Assembly: GCA_007123695.1 (NCBI GenBank)
Contig: SLGN01000607.1
Coordinates: 1 to 5,222, forward strand
Direction: 5' to 3'
Length of the DNA: 5,222 nucleotides
From: Verrucomicrobiales bacterium
GTDB lineage: Bacteria; Verrucomicrobiota; Verrucomicrobiia; Verrucomicrobiales; DEV007
Shown: piece after piece, positions 1 through 5,222 of the stretch
How positions within the stretch are numbered: position 1 is the first letter of the stretch
Layout of the letters: every line of letters starts with the position of its first letter
Notes under the pieces: generated by a model
The model's database searches: none
What the model saw: only the letters and a program-made list of their open reading frames with translations
What the model was told of the DNA's origin: nothing
Position numbers and translations under genes: made by a program

Positions 1-621
1 GAGAGCGTCGCCCAGGCGATGGCAGAGGGCAGCCTCGATCTCGAACTCGGCGGCGAGCTCAAGACGGCGACGGTGCTCTTCTGCGACATCCGCCAGTTCG
101 CCTCGCTCACCGAGCCGATGCCGCCGACGGAGGTCATCTCGCTGCTCAACGGGCACATGACGGCGATGACGGCGGTGGTGCGCCGCCATTTCGGCGTCGT
201 CGACAAGTTCGTCGGCGACGAGATCATGGCCGTCTTCGGCGCCCTCAAGTCGTGCGGCAACGATGCCGCCCACGCCGCCGCCTGCGCCCTCGACATGGTG
301 GAGGAGCGGCGGCGGCTCAACGAGGGCGCGACCCATCCGCTCGAGATCGGGATCGGACTCGCCACCGGCGAGGTCGTGGCGGGATGCGTCGGGGCCAGCG
401 ACCGGCTCAACTACACCGTCGTCGGATCGCGGGTCAACCTCGCCTCGCGCCTCTGCGGCGAGGCCATGGCCATGGAGGTGATCATCGACGACGCCACCCG
501 CGCCGCCATCGAGGGCGAGGGCTACGCGACCGTTCCCCGGTCCGGCATGAGACTCAAGGGCTTCGCCGGCACGGTGTCCGCGTATCGGTTGACGGGGCGC
601 GAGACCGCTTCGGTTGCGTAG
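1..621 (+). CDS. Class III adenylate/guanylate cyclase, C-terminal catalytic domain (5' partial)
   Basis: This is the end of a cyclase that makes a cyclic nucleotide, most likely cAMP from ATP. The frame is open from base 1, so the true start and any sensor or membrane domains lie upstream; 206 residues are visible. Numbering from the first visible residue, the two metal-binding aspartates are D29 (LFCDIRQF) and D73 (KFVGDEIMAVFG). The transition-state pair is N146 and R150 in VGSRVNLASRL. The base-selecting positions appear to be K69 and T139 (NYTVVG), the Lys/Thr pair of bacterial class IIIb adenylate cyclases rather than guanylate cyclases. All catalytic residues sit in one chain, so a homodimer with two active sites is expected. 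The short N-terminal stretch ending in LELGGELKTATVLF is the usual lead-in to this domain. An ATG at 19 is in frame but would fall within the linker and is unlikely to be the start. The next + strand gene starts 217 bp downstream, so co-transcription is doubtful. Confidence 0.93.
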   Translation, partial: ESVAQAMAEGSLDLELGGELKTATVLFCDIRQFASLTEPMPPTEVISLLNGHMTAMTAVVRRHFGVVDKFVGDEIMAVFGALKSCGNDAAHAAACALDMVEERRRLNEGATHPLEIGIGLATGEVVAGCVGASDRLNYTVVGSRVNLASRLCGEAMAMEVIIDDATRAAIEGEGYATVPRSGMRLKGFAGTVSAYRLTGRETASVA

Positions 622-700
622 GGTGGCGTTTTCGATTTCCAAGGACGCATGGTCCGCCTGGCGCGGATGGGTTCGACCGGTTCGTTCAATGTTAGGAGTT

Positions 701-727
701 TGCCCGGCTCGAAGTCGGTGCCGGGCA
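701..727. other. GC-rich inverted repeat (8-bp stem, 11-nt loop)
   Basis: TGCCCGGC (701-708) pairs perfectly with GCCGGGCA (720-727) around an 11-base loop. Wobble pairs could extend the stem by up to two. No T-run follows on either strand, so this is not a canonical Rho-independent terminator. It lies 80 bp after the cyclase stop and 111 bp before the phosphatase start. It could be a 3'-end stabilising hairpin, a leader-RNA structure, or an operator-like site. The repeat is read directly from the sequence; any role is inference. Confidence 0.4.
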
Positions 728-828
728 GGGAAGATCCGCTTCGTTCTGGCGCATCCTTTGATCGTGTGCTACGTATGGACAGCAAGCGGTTCCTTGATGC
801 TGGCGATCCACCGATCCAGCAAGGCCGC

Positions 829-834
829 AGGAAG
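829..834 (+). promoter_or_regulatory. Ribosome binding site deciding the phosphatase start
   Basis: AGGAAG lies 4 bases before the ATG at 839 (AGGA with 6-base spacing). It is the best purine-rich site upstream of this frame. It favours the start at 839 over the in-frame ATGs at 614 and 794, which have weaker upstream sequence and would add residues absent from the family. Confidence 0.6.
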
Positions 835-838
835 AGAC

Positions 839-1555
839 ATGCGATCCCGGTTCCCTCGATGGCTGCTCGTCACCGACATCGACGACACGCTCGATGGTGA
901 CGAAGACGCCCTCCGCGATTTCGCCGAGAGGCGGGGCGATGTCTTGCTCGTGCTGAACTCGAGCCGGCCCCGGGCGAGCGTCGAGCAGACGATGTCCCGG
1001 TTTCCTCCCGGGCTCCGGATCGACGGGATCGTGACCGCCCTCGGGACCGAGATCCTGCTGCACGGCGAGGAACTAGCGGAATGGACCGACCGATTCCGCG
1101 GCTGGGACCGCCGCGTCATCGACGAACTGCTCCGTTCCGAGGGGATGGCGCCGCATCCCCCCGAAATGCAGACTCCCTACAAGGCGAGCTATTCGGTGCC
1201 GACGGAGCGGGGCGAGGAGATCCGGGCCAAGCTCCTCGAGCGGCTGCCAGGGACGACCGTGATTCTCTCCGGCAAGAGCGACTTCGACGCGATCCCGCTC
1301 GCCGCCGGCAAGGACAAAGCGACCCTTCACGTGGCCGAGCGGCTCGGCATCGATGCGGACGGGCTCGTCGTCGCGGGCGATTCCGGCAACGATCTCGCCA
1401 TGTTCGATGCGGCCCCCCGGGCCATCGCCGTGGGAAACGCGAGGCGCGAACTCGTCGAGCGCGCCGATCCGAACCGCACCTATTTCGCCGCGGCGCACCA
1501 TGCCGCCGGCATTCTCGAGGGGCTGCGCCATTGGGGCGCTCTTCCACAAGATTGA
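839..1555 (+). CDS. HAD-superfamily phosphatase, sucrose-phosphatase / mannosylfructose-phosphatase-like
   Basis: This is a predicted cytoplasmic Mg-dependent phosphatase that removes the phosphate from a disaccharide phosphate, completing synthesis of sucrose or mannosylfructose. It has 238 residues, close to the roughly 244 of cyanobacterial sucrose-phosphatase. HAD motif I is D13-I-D15-D16-T-L, with D13 the likely nucleophile and D15 the acid/base. Motif II is the Ser of LNSSRP (S41), where many relatives have TGR. The motif III lysine is probably K158 in AAGKDKA. Motif IV is GDSGND (D181, D185). The cap lies between motifs II and III (about 75-155), as in the Cof/SPP type. The start at 839 is chosen because motif I then sits near the N-terminus, as usual, and because AGGAAG precedes it; the frame stays open back to 614. 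The glycosyltransferase begins only 7 bp after the stop, which suggests co-translation and ties the phosphatase to that enzyme's product. The HAD fold is certain; the exact substrate is inferred from fold and neighbour. Confidence 0.88.
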   Translation: MRSRFPRWLLVTDIDDTLDGDEDALRDFAERRGDVLLVLNSSRPRASVEQTMSRFPPGLRIDGIVTALGTEILLHGEELAEWTDRFRGWDRRVIDELLRSEGMAPHPPEMQTPYKASYSVPTERGEEIRAKLLERLPGTTVILSGKSDFDAIPLAAGKDKATLHVAERLGIDADGLVVAGDSGNDLAMFDAAPRAIAVGNARRELVERADPNRTYFAAAHHAAGILEGLRHWGALPQD

Positions 1556-1562
1556 AAAAGCT

Positions 1563-2864
1563 ATGCCTACCAAGACACAACACCAAGGAAGCATCCTGAT
1601 GCTCTCGATCCACGGCTACGTCGGGGCCGAGCCCGAACTGGGAAAACCCGACACCGGAGGACAGGTCGTCTTCGTCCTGGAACTGGCGAAGAGATTTGCC
1701 CGGCTCGGCTACAAGGTGGATCTCGTGACGCGGCGTTTCGAGAAGCAGCCCGAGTTCGACAAGGTCAACGCGAACCTCCGGGTCTGGCGCATCCCCTTCG
1801 GCGGAAAGGAATTCATCCGCAAGGAGGACATGCACGAGCACCTCGGGGACTTCGTCACCAATTTCCTCGCCGAGGCGAACCGTCGCGGTCTCCGCTACGA
1901 CGTGGTCAACAGCCACTACTGGGACGCCGGCTGGGCGGGCCAGCGCATCGCCGAGGAGATGCGCATCCCGCATGTCCATACACCCCACTCCCTCGGGTCG
2001 TGGAAGCGCAAGGACATGAAGGGCTCCCGCGGCGACATCGAGCGCACCTACCGCTTCACCGAGCGCATCGAGAAGGAGTTCCTCGTCTACCGCAACTGCG
2101 ACCACATCATCGCCACCACGGTGCAGCAGGCGGAGATCGTCGGCGACGACTACGGCATCCCCCGCGAACACATCACGATGATCCCCCCCGGCATCGACGA
2201 GCAGCGCTTCATTCCGGCGCAGCCGGCGCGCGTCGCCGAGATCCGCAGCCAGCTCAAGTTCGCCCCGCAGGACGTCTACTGCGTGGGGCGGGCCGCCACC
2301 AACAAAGGCATCGACCTGCTCGTCGAGTGCCTGCCGGCGCTGCGGCGCCTCGTTCCGAAAGCGCGGCTCCAGCTCGCCGTCGGGGCCGGATCCGAACGGG
2401 ACCGCGAGCGGGTCGAGGCATGGAAGCGGCTCGGCGGCGAGCTCGGCGTCTCCCGCCAAGTGCGCTGGCGCGGCTACGTCGCCGACGAGGAGATGGCCGA
2501 CCACTACCGCGCGGCGGGGGTCTTCGCCCTCTGCTCGCGATACGAGCCTTTCGGCATGACGGCGATCGAGGCGATGGCCTGCGGCACCCCGACGGTGGTG
2601 ACCGTCCACGGCGGCTTGCACGAGGCGGTCGAATTCGGTCTCCACGCGCTCTACGGCGATCCCAAGCGGCCCGAGGAATACGCCGCGATGCTGGCCCTGC
2701 CGCTGCGCTACCCGCAGCTCCGCGAACGCCTTTCCCTCGAGGGAGCCCGCTTCGCGAGGCGGCAGTTCGGGTGGACCGGCATCGCGCGGCGGACGCTCGG
2801 AGTCTTCGAGCGCTTCAAGGGCCGCTACGAAACCGAGGCGGACTCCGGCGACGACAACGTATAG
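1563..2864 (+). CDS. GT4 glycosyltransferase, sucrose-phosphate / mannosylfructose-phosphate synthase-like
   Basis: This is a predicted retaining GT-B enzyme of 433 residues that moves glucose or mannose from a nucleotide sugar to fructose 6-phosphate. The N-terminal Rossmann domain opens with the beta-strand ILMLSIHGY, then KPDTGGQVV (29-36), the Gly-rich loop of sucrose-synthase-type enzymes. NSHYWDAGW (116-124) and HTPHSLGSWK (139-148) are acceptor-side signatures. The C-terminal domain has VGRAATNKG with R243 and K248, which contact donor phosphates, and the EX7E pair E328/E336 in EPFGMTAIEAMACGTP. The HSLG-x-WK form resembles my recollection of mannosylfructose-phosphate synthase more than the HSLGRDK of plant sucrose-phosphate synthase, but this does not settle the sugar. 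The start is debatable. ATG 1563 has little Shine-Dalgarno; ATG 1599 follows AAGGAAG at 1585-1591 but would trim the first beta-strand, so 1563 is preferred. It is very probably in an operon with the phosphatase 7 bp upstream. Confidence 0.88.
   Translation: MPTKTQHQGSILMLSIHGYVGAEPELGKPDTGGQVVFVLELAKRFARLGYKVDLVTRRFEKQPEFDKVNANLRVWRIPFGGKEFIRKEDMHEHLGDFVTNFLAEANRRGLRYDVVNSHYWDAGWAGQRIAEEMRIPHVHTPHSLGSWKRKDMKGSRGDIERTYRFTERIEKEFLVYRNCDHIIATTVQQAEIVGDDYGIPREHITMIPPGIDEQRFIPAQPARVAEIRSQLKFAPQDVYCVGRAATNKGIDLLVECLPALRRLVPKARLQLAVGAGSERDRERVEAWKRLGGELGVSRQVRWRGYVADEEMADHYRAAGVFALCSRYEPFGMTAIEAMACGTPTVVTVHGGLHEAVEFGLHALYGDPKRPEEYAAMLALPLRYPQLRERLSLEGARFARRQFGWTGIARRTLGVFERFKGRYETEADSGDDNV
1585..1591 (+). 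promoter_or_regulatory. Possible ribosome binding site for an alternative glycosyltransferase start
   Basis: AAGGAAG lies 7 bases before the in-frame ATG at 1599. Initiation there would give a protein beginning MLSIHGY, 12 residues shorter than from 1563. The site is better than anything before 1563, but the shorter product loses half of the first Rossmann strand. I keep it as an alternative only. Confidence 0.3.
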
Positions 2865-2906
2865 TTCGGGCAGCCTTTCCTCCAACTCCCCGTTCCCGCT
2901 ACGACC

Positions 2907-4205
2907 ATGGCCAAAATTCTCTTCCGCCCCGAGGAATACCGCGTCCTCACCGAAGCCGAGCGCGAGATCGTCAGCGCGGGCTACCTCAGGGCGATCGCGG
3001 CAGTGCGCAAGAACATAACCCCTTGTGGGTTCAGTGCCTGCTCCCTCGCCGACAACACCGTCTACGGCACGGACGAGAACTACCGTTCGGTCTGGGCGCG
3101 CGACGGCGCCATCACCGCCCTCTGGACTCTCGACTTGGAGGACGAGGACATCCGCCAGGCGCAGATCGACACCTTCGAGACACTGCTGAACAAGCAAAGC
3201 CCCACCGGGCAGATTCCCGCGAACGTGAGGATCGAGACCGGCGAACCCGACTACGCCGGCGTCGGCGGCATCGCCAGCATAGACAGCGTGATGTGGACCA
3301 TCATCGGCATCGTCCACCTTTGCGAGACGCGCGGCGACTGGAGCCTTGCCCGGCGCCACGCCGACCGGCTCCAGCGCGCCATGGACTGGCTCGGCGCCCA
3401 CGACTCGAACGGCTGCGGGCTGCTCGAGATTCCCGAAGCTAGCGACTGGGCCGACCTCTTCGGATTCAGCTACCACGTCCTCTACGACGAGGTGCTCTGG
3501 TACCGCACCATCGACTGCTACGTCAAGCTCGCCGAAAACCTCGGCGAACACGCCAAGGCCGACGGCTACCGGCGCCATGCCGCCTTCGTGAAGAAGAAGT
3601 TCCTCAAGACCTTCTGGCCGACGACCTACCACGAAGACGACGCGCCCGGCCACAGCTTTGCCGACACCCAGTATTCGCTCGGCGACGCCCGCTACCTCGT
3701 CGCCCAGGTGTCGCCCTTCAGCTTCAGTTGGCGCTGCGATGTCTGCGGCAACCTGCTCGCCTACCTCACCGGGCTGCTCGACAAGGAGCGCGCCCTCATG
3801 ACCTTCCGCTTTCTCTGGGGCACGGGGGTGAACGAGCCCGCGCCGGTCAAGAATCTCTATCCGCCGGTCCAGGCGGGCGACCCCGAATGGCGCTCCTACT
3901 ACACCGTGAACCTCCTCAATTTGCCCAACCACTACCACAACGGCGGCATCTGGCCCTTCATCGGCTCGATGTGGGTGCGCTACATCCACCGCCTCGGCAT
4001 GCCCGAGCTGGCCCAGCGCGAACTGGTCAAGCTCGCCGAACTCTGCCGCCTCGGCCTTACGCATCCGTGGGAGTTCAACGAGTGGCACCACGGGGTCACG
4101 GGGCGACCCATGGGCAAGCTCTACCAGGCTTGGAGCGCCGCCGGATTCATCCGCGCCTGCCACGACCTCGGTGCGATTCCCGACGACGTTTCCCACGCCA
4201 TCTGA
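2907..4205 (+). CDS. (alpha/alpha)6-barrel glycoside hydrolase, GH100 / amylo-1,6-glucosidase-like
   Basis: This is a predicted cytoplasmic glycosidase of 432 residues with no signal peptide. Motifs run in the order seen in neutral/alkaline invertases (GH100) and relatives: YRSVWARDGA (59-68), SIDSVMW (124-130), NHYHNGGIWPF (341-351) and EFNEWHHG followed by GKLYQAWSAAGF (389-414). By analogy with GH100 invertase, where an Asp and a Glu act as acid and base, D126 and E392 are the likely catalytic pair; D66 in the ARDG motif probably shapes the active site. Annotation pipelines may call such proteins glycogen debranching enzyme or amylo-alpha-1,6-glucosidase, but the protein lacks the extra domains of true debranching enzymes and is about the length of bacterial invertases. 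It starts 42 bp after the glycosyltransferase stop, same strand, without a visible Shine-Dalgarno; the gap is pyrimidine-rich. Placement after a disaccharide synthase and phosphatase suggests it splits that disaccharide or a related glucoside. The fold is confident; the substrate is inferred. Confidence 0.82.
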   Translation: MAKILFRPEEYRVLTEAEREIVSAGYLRAIAAVRKNITPCGFSACSLADNTVYGTDENYRSVWARDGAITALWTLDLEDEDIRQAQIDTFETLLNKQSPTGQIPANVRIETGEPDYAGVGGIASIDSVMWTIIGIVHLCETRGDWSLARRHADRLQRAMDWLGAHDSNGCGLLEIPEASDWADLFGFSYHVLYDEVLWYRTIDCYVKLAENLGEHAKADGYRRHAAFVKKKFLKTFWPTTYHEDDAPGHSFADTQYSLGDARYLVAQVSPFSFSWRCDVCGNLLAYLTGLLDKERALMTFRFLWGTGVNEPAPVKNLYPPVQAGDPEWRSYYTVNLLNLPNHYHNGGIWPFIGSMWVRYIHRLGMPELAQRELVKLAELCRLGLTHPWEFNEWHHGVTGRPMGKLYQAWSAAGFIRACHDLGAIPDDVSHAI

Positions 4206-4240
4206 GCGCGGCACTGCGAGACGGCGGGGCGGCGGCGCAG

Positions 4241-4798
4241 TCACCGCTCCGCAGGCCTCGCCGCAGGCTCGAGGAGCCGGCCCCAGAGCTTGTTGAAGGG
4301 ATGGACCTTCTCGGTGGGCTCGCCCGCCTCATCGACGAGGGGCCGTCCTTCGTTGGCCCAGGCGAAAATGCCACCGTCGAGGTAGACGGCCGGCGGCAGG
4401 CCGGATGCGGCGATCTCCTCGACGAGCTTGGCCGAGCGGAATCCCACCGAATCGTAGACGACGAGGAGCGAACCGGGATCGGGCGGATCGCCGACGAAAT
4501 GTTCCTCGATCTCCCTGCGCGTTCCCAGGCAGACGGCGCCCGCGAGGCGGCTCAGCCCGTATTCCTCGGGATCGCGGGCGTCGATCAGAACCACGCCGGC
4601 CGGATCGTTTTCGAGGCGACCTGCCAGCAGAGCCGGGGGAATGGGGGAGGCACCGGGGTGCTCGCGCCTCACCGCCGCAGTCGCCTTTTCCAGAGACTGC
4701 ATCGCCTCGACCTCGCGATAGCCACGCCCCGCGACGGCGAGCAGGAGGAAGACCGCGCCGAAGAGCGCCGCGAGCAGGATGATTCCCTTTCGGCTCAT
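4241..4798 (-). CDS. Membrane-anchored rhodanese-like protein lacking the catalytic Cys
   Basis: This 185-residue protein has an N-terminal hydrophobic segment (about 5-23) after the short basic start MSRKG, so it is probably a single-pass inner-membrane protein, or secreted, with the domain outside the cytoplasm. A rhodanese domain covers about 58-155: VVLIDARDPEEYGLSRLAGA (69-88), LLVVYDSVGFRSAKL (111-125) and YLDGGIFAWANEGRP (139-153). In active rhodaneses the loop reads Cys-x-x-Gly-x-Arg-Ser; here the Cys position is D116 (codon at 4451-4453). Sulfur transfer is therefore unlikely, and a binding or structural role is more plausible. The only other cysteine, C90, is not in the loop. The frame extends upstream to an ATG at 4870, but that would overlap lspA by 53 bp and put 24 low-complexity residues before the membrane segment, so the ATG at 4798 is chosen; it has no clear Shine-Dalgarno. 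It lies 19 bp after lspA on the same strand and is probably co-transcribed. The tail 156-185 is unassigned. Confidence 0.8.
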   Translation of the reverse strand: MSRKGIILLAALFGAVFLLLAVAGRGYREVEAMQSLEKATAAVRREHPGASPIPPALLAGRLENDPAGVVLIDARDPEEYGLSRLAGAVCLGTRREIEEHFVGDPPDPGSLLVVYDSVGFRSAKLVEEIAASGLPPAVYLDGGIFAWANEGRPLVDEAGEPTEKVHPFNKLWGRLLEPAARPAER

Positions 4799-4817
4799 GG
4801 CGCGGGGCCGCGCGTGC

Positions 4818-5222
4818 TCAGGAGGCGCTGTGGTCCTGGCGGCGGTCGGAGTGCCGGAAGGCGCTGACAATCAGCAGTCCCGCCGCGATGCAGATGCAGG
4901 CGTCGGCCACGTTGAAGGAGGGGAAATGCCCCCCCGAACCCTTGTCGATCAGATCGTAGAAGGGCAGCTTGAAGTCGAGAAAATCGACGACGTAGCCGCG
5001 CCCGGGAAGAATTCGGTCGGTCAAGTTGCCGAGAATGCCGCTGGCCAGCAACGCCGCCGCCGTCTTGGTGGTCCGGTCGGGAAAGGCATTCTTCCCCCAC
5101 AGCGCGGCAATGCCCACGAGCGCGGCAACGGCGATGAAGCCGAAGATCCAATTGGCGTATTCGAAGCCGTTGAGAAGCCCGAAAGCCATGCCCGTGTTGT
5201 GGACGCGGACGAGGTTGAAGAA
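4818..5222 (-). CDS. lspA: Signal peptidase II (prolipoprotein signal peptidase), 5' partial
   Basis: LspA is an inner-membrane aspartyl protease that removes the signal peptide from lipidated prolipoproteins. The frame is open to the window edge on the - strand, so 134 C-terminal residues are visible and roughly the first 40 (first membrane helix and part of the periplasmic segment) are missing. Counting from the first visible residue, the family marks are FFNLVRVHNTGMAF (1-14), GNLTDR (65-70), VVDFLDF with catalytic D80, and FPSFNVAD with catalytic D107. Hydrophobic helices cover about 26-42, 54-66 and 106-121. An internal ATG at 5189 is in frame but lies inside the NTGMAF motif, so it is not the start. 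The two catalytic aspartates are 27 residues apart, more than in the Pseudomonas aeruginosa enzyme (D124/D143), because of extra residues near KLPFYDLIDKGSGGH. The rhodanese-like gene follows 19 bp after the stop. Confidence 0.95.
   Translation of the reverse strand, partial: FFNLVRVHNTGMAFGLLNGFEYANWIFGFIAVAALVGIAALWGKNAFPDRTTKTAAALLASGILGNLTDRILPGRGYVVDFLDFKLPFYDLIDKGSGGHFPSFNVADACICIAAGLLIVSAFRHSDRRQDHSAS

Larger units (their letters stand above)
622..838. other. Intergenic leader between cyclase and sugar operon
   Basis: This 217-bp stretch has no convincing gene. Short frames cross it, but they look like shadows or upstream extensions of neighbours. It is visibly less GC-rich than the flanking genes, for example around 682-702 and 755-776. 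It is the expected place for the promoter of the phosphatase-glycosyltransferase-hydrolase genes. I found no convincing -35/-10 pair: TACGTAT at 770-776 has no good partner at normal spacing. The stem-loop at 701-727 is listed separately. Confidence 0.6.

Noticed and set aside
766..776. Possible extended -10 element (TG-C-TACGTAT)
   Set aside because: It matches TATAAT poorly and has no reasonable -35 at 16-18 bp spacing.
614..838. N-terminal extension of the phosphatase to the ATG at 614
   Set aside because: The extra 75 residues have no family counterpart, overlap the cyclase end, and would push HAD motif I far from the N-terminus. AGGAAG supports the start at 839.
3017..3031. Small inverted repeat AACCC/GGGTT inside the hydrolase gene
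   Set aside because: The stem is only 5 bp and lies within well-conserved coding sequence (KNITPCGF); probably chance.
2000..3442. A 480-codon + strand frame overlapping the glycosyltransferase and hydrolase
   Set aside because: Arg/Ala/Pro-rich shadow with no domain. It runs across the boundary of two well-supported genes in another frame.
4206..4240. Possible bidirectional terminator between the convergent genes
   Set aside because: The 35-bp gap is GC-rich but shows neither a clear stem-loop nor T-runs.
1116..4244. A 1042-codon open frame on the - strand, antisense to the phosphatase, glycosyltransferase and hydrolase
   Set aside because: The translation is low-complexity, rich in Val, Ala, Gly, Asp, Glu and Arg, with no recognisable motif. 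It is the expected mirror of strongly GC3-biased codons on the + strand, where three clear enzymes are encoded.
3728..4867. A 379-codon + strand frame covering the hydrolase end and the antisense of the rhodanese gene
   Set aside because: No motif and biased composition. The - strand reading here gives a coherent membrane segment plus rhodanese domain.
4799..4870. Rhodanese start at the ATG at 4870 (24 extra residues)
   Set aside because: It would overlap lspA and place a low-complexity tail before the membrane segment. ATG 4798 gives the normal short basic N-terminus.

Overview
This GC-rich bacterial window carries six protein genes and no RNA genes, mobile elements or CRISPR arrays that I can see. 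Four genes lie on the + strand and two on the - strand, and the two groups converge. The genes at both edges are cut by the window. The strong GC bias at third codon positions opens long spurious frames on the opposite strand. The taxon is uncertain. The style of the LspA C-terminus (FNVADACICIAAG), together with the scarcity of clear Shine-Dalgarno sites, makes me lean weakly towards Verrucomicrobiota (Opitutia-like), but a high-GC proteobacterium cannot be excluded.

Layout. Bases 1-621 encode the C-terminal catalytic domain of a class III adenylate/guanylate cyclase. A 217-bp non-coding leader (622-838) holds a GC-rich stem-loop and is where the promoter of the next genes would be expected. 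Bases 839-4205 hold three + strand genes in a probable operon: a HAD-superfamily sucrose-phosphatase-like enzyme, a GT4 glycosyltransferase of the sucrose-phosphate synthase / mannosylfructose-phosphate synthase type, and an (alpha/alpha)6-barrel glycoside hydrolase resembling GH100 invertases and amylo-1,6-glucosidase-like proteins. After a 35-bp convergent gap come two - strand genes. In their own reading direction these are lspA (signal peptidase II, 5' end outside the window) and then a membrane-anchored rhodanese-like protein.

How the genes may work together. The central trio reads as a make-and-break module for a non-reducing disaccharide. The glycosyltransferase would join a nucleotide sugar to fructose 6-phosphate, the HAD enzyme would remove the phosphate, and the hydrolase could split the free disaccharide or a related glucoside. 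Such disaccharides (sucrose, mannosylfructose) serve as compatible solutes or carbon stores. Which sugar is made here cannot be decided from sequence alone. The rhodanese domain has Asp where the catalytic Cys should be, so it is probably not a sulfurtransferase. I found no clear sign of a wholly new system. The most unusual items are the three-gene disaccharide module with its own hydrolase and the Cys-less rhodanese next to lspA.
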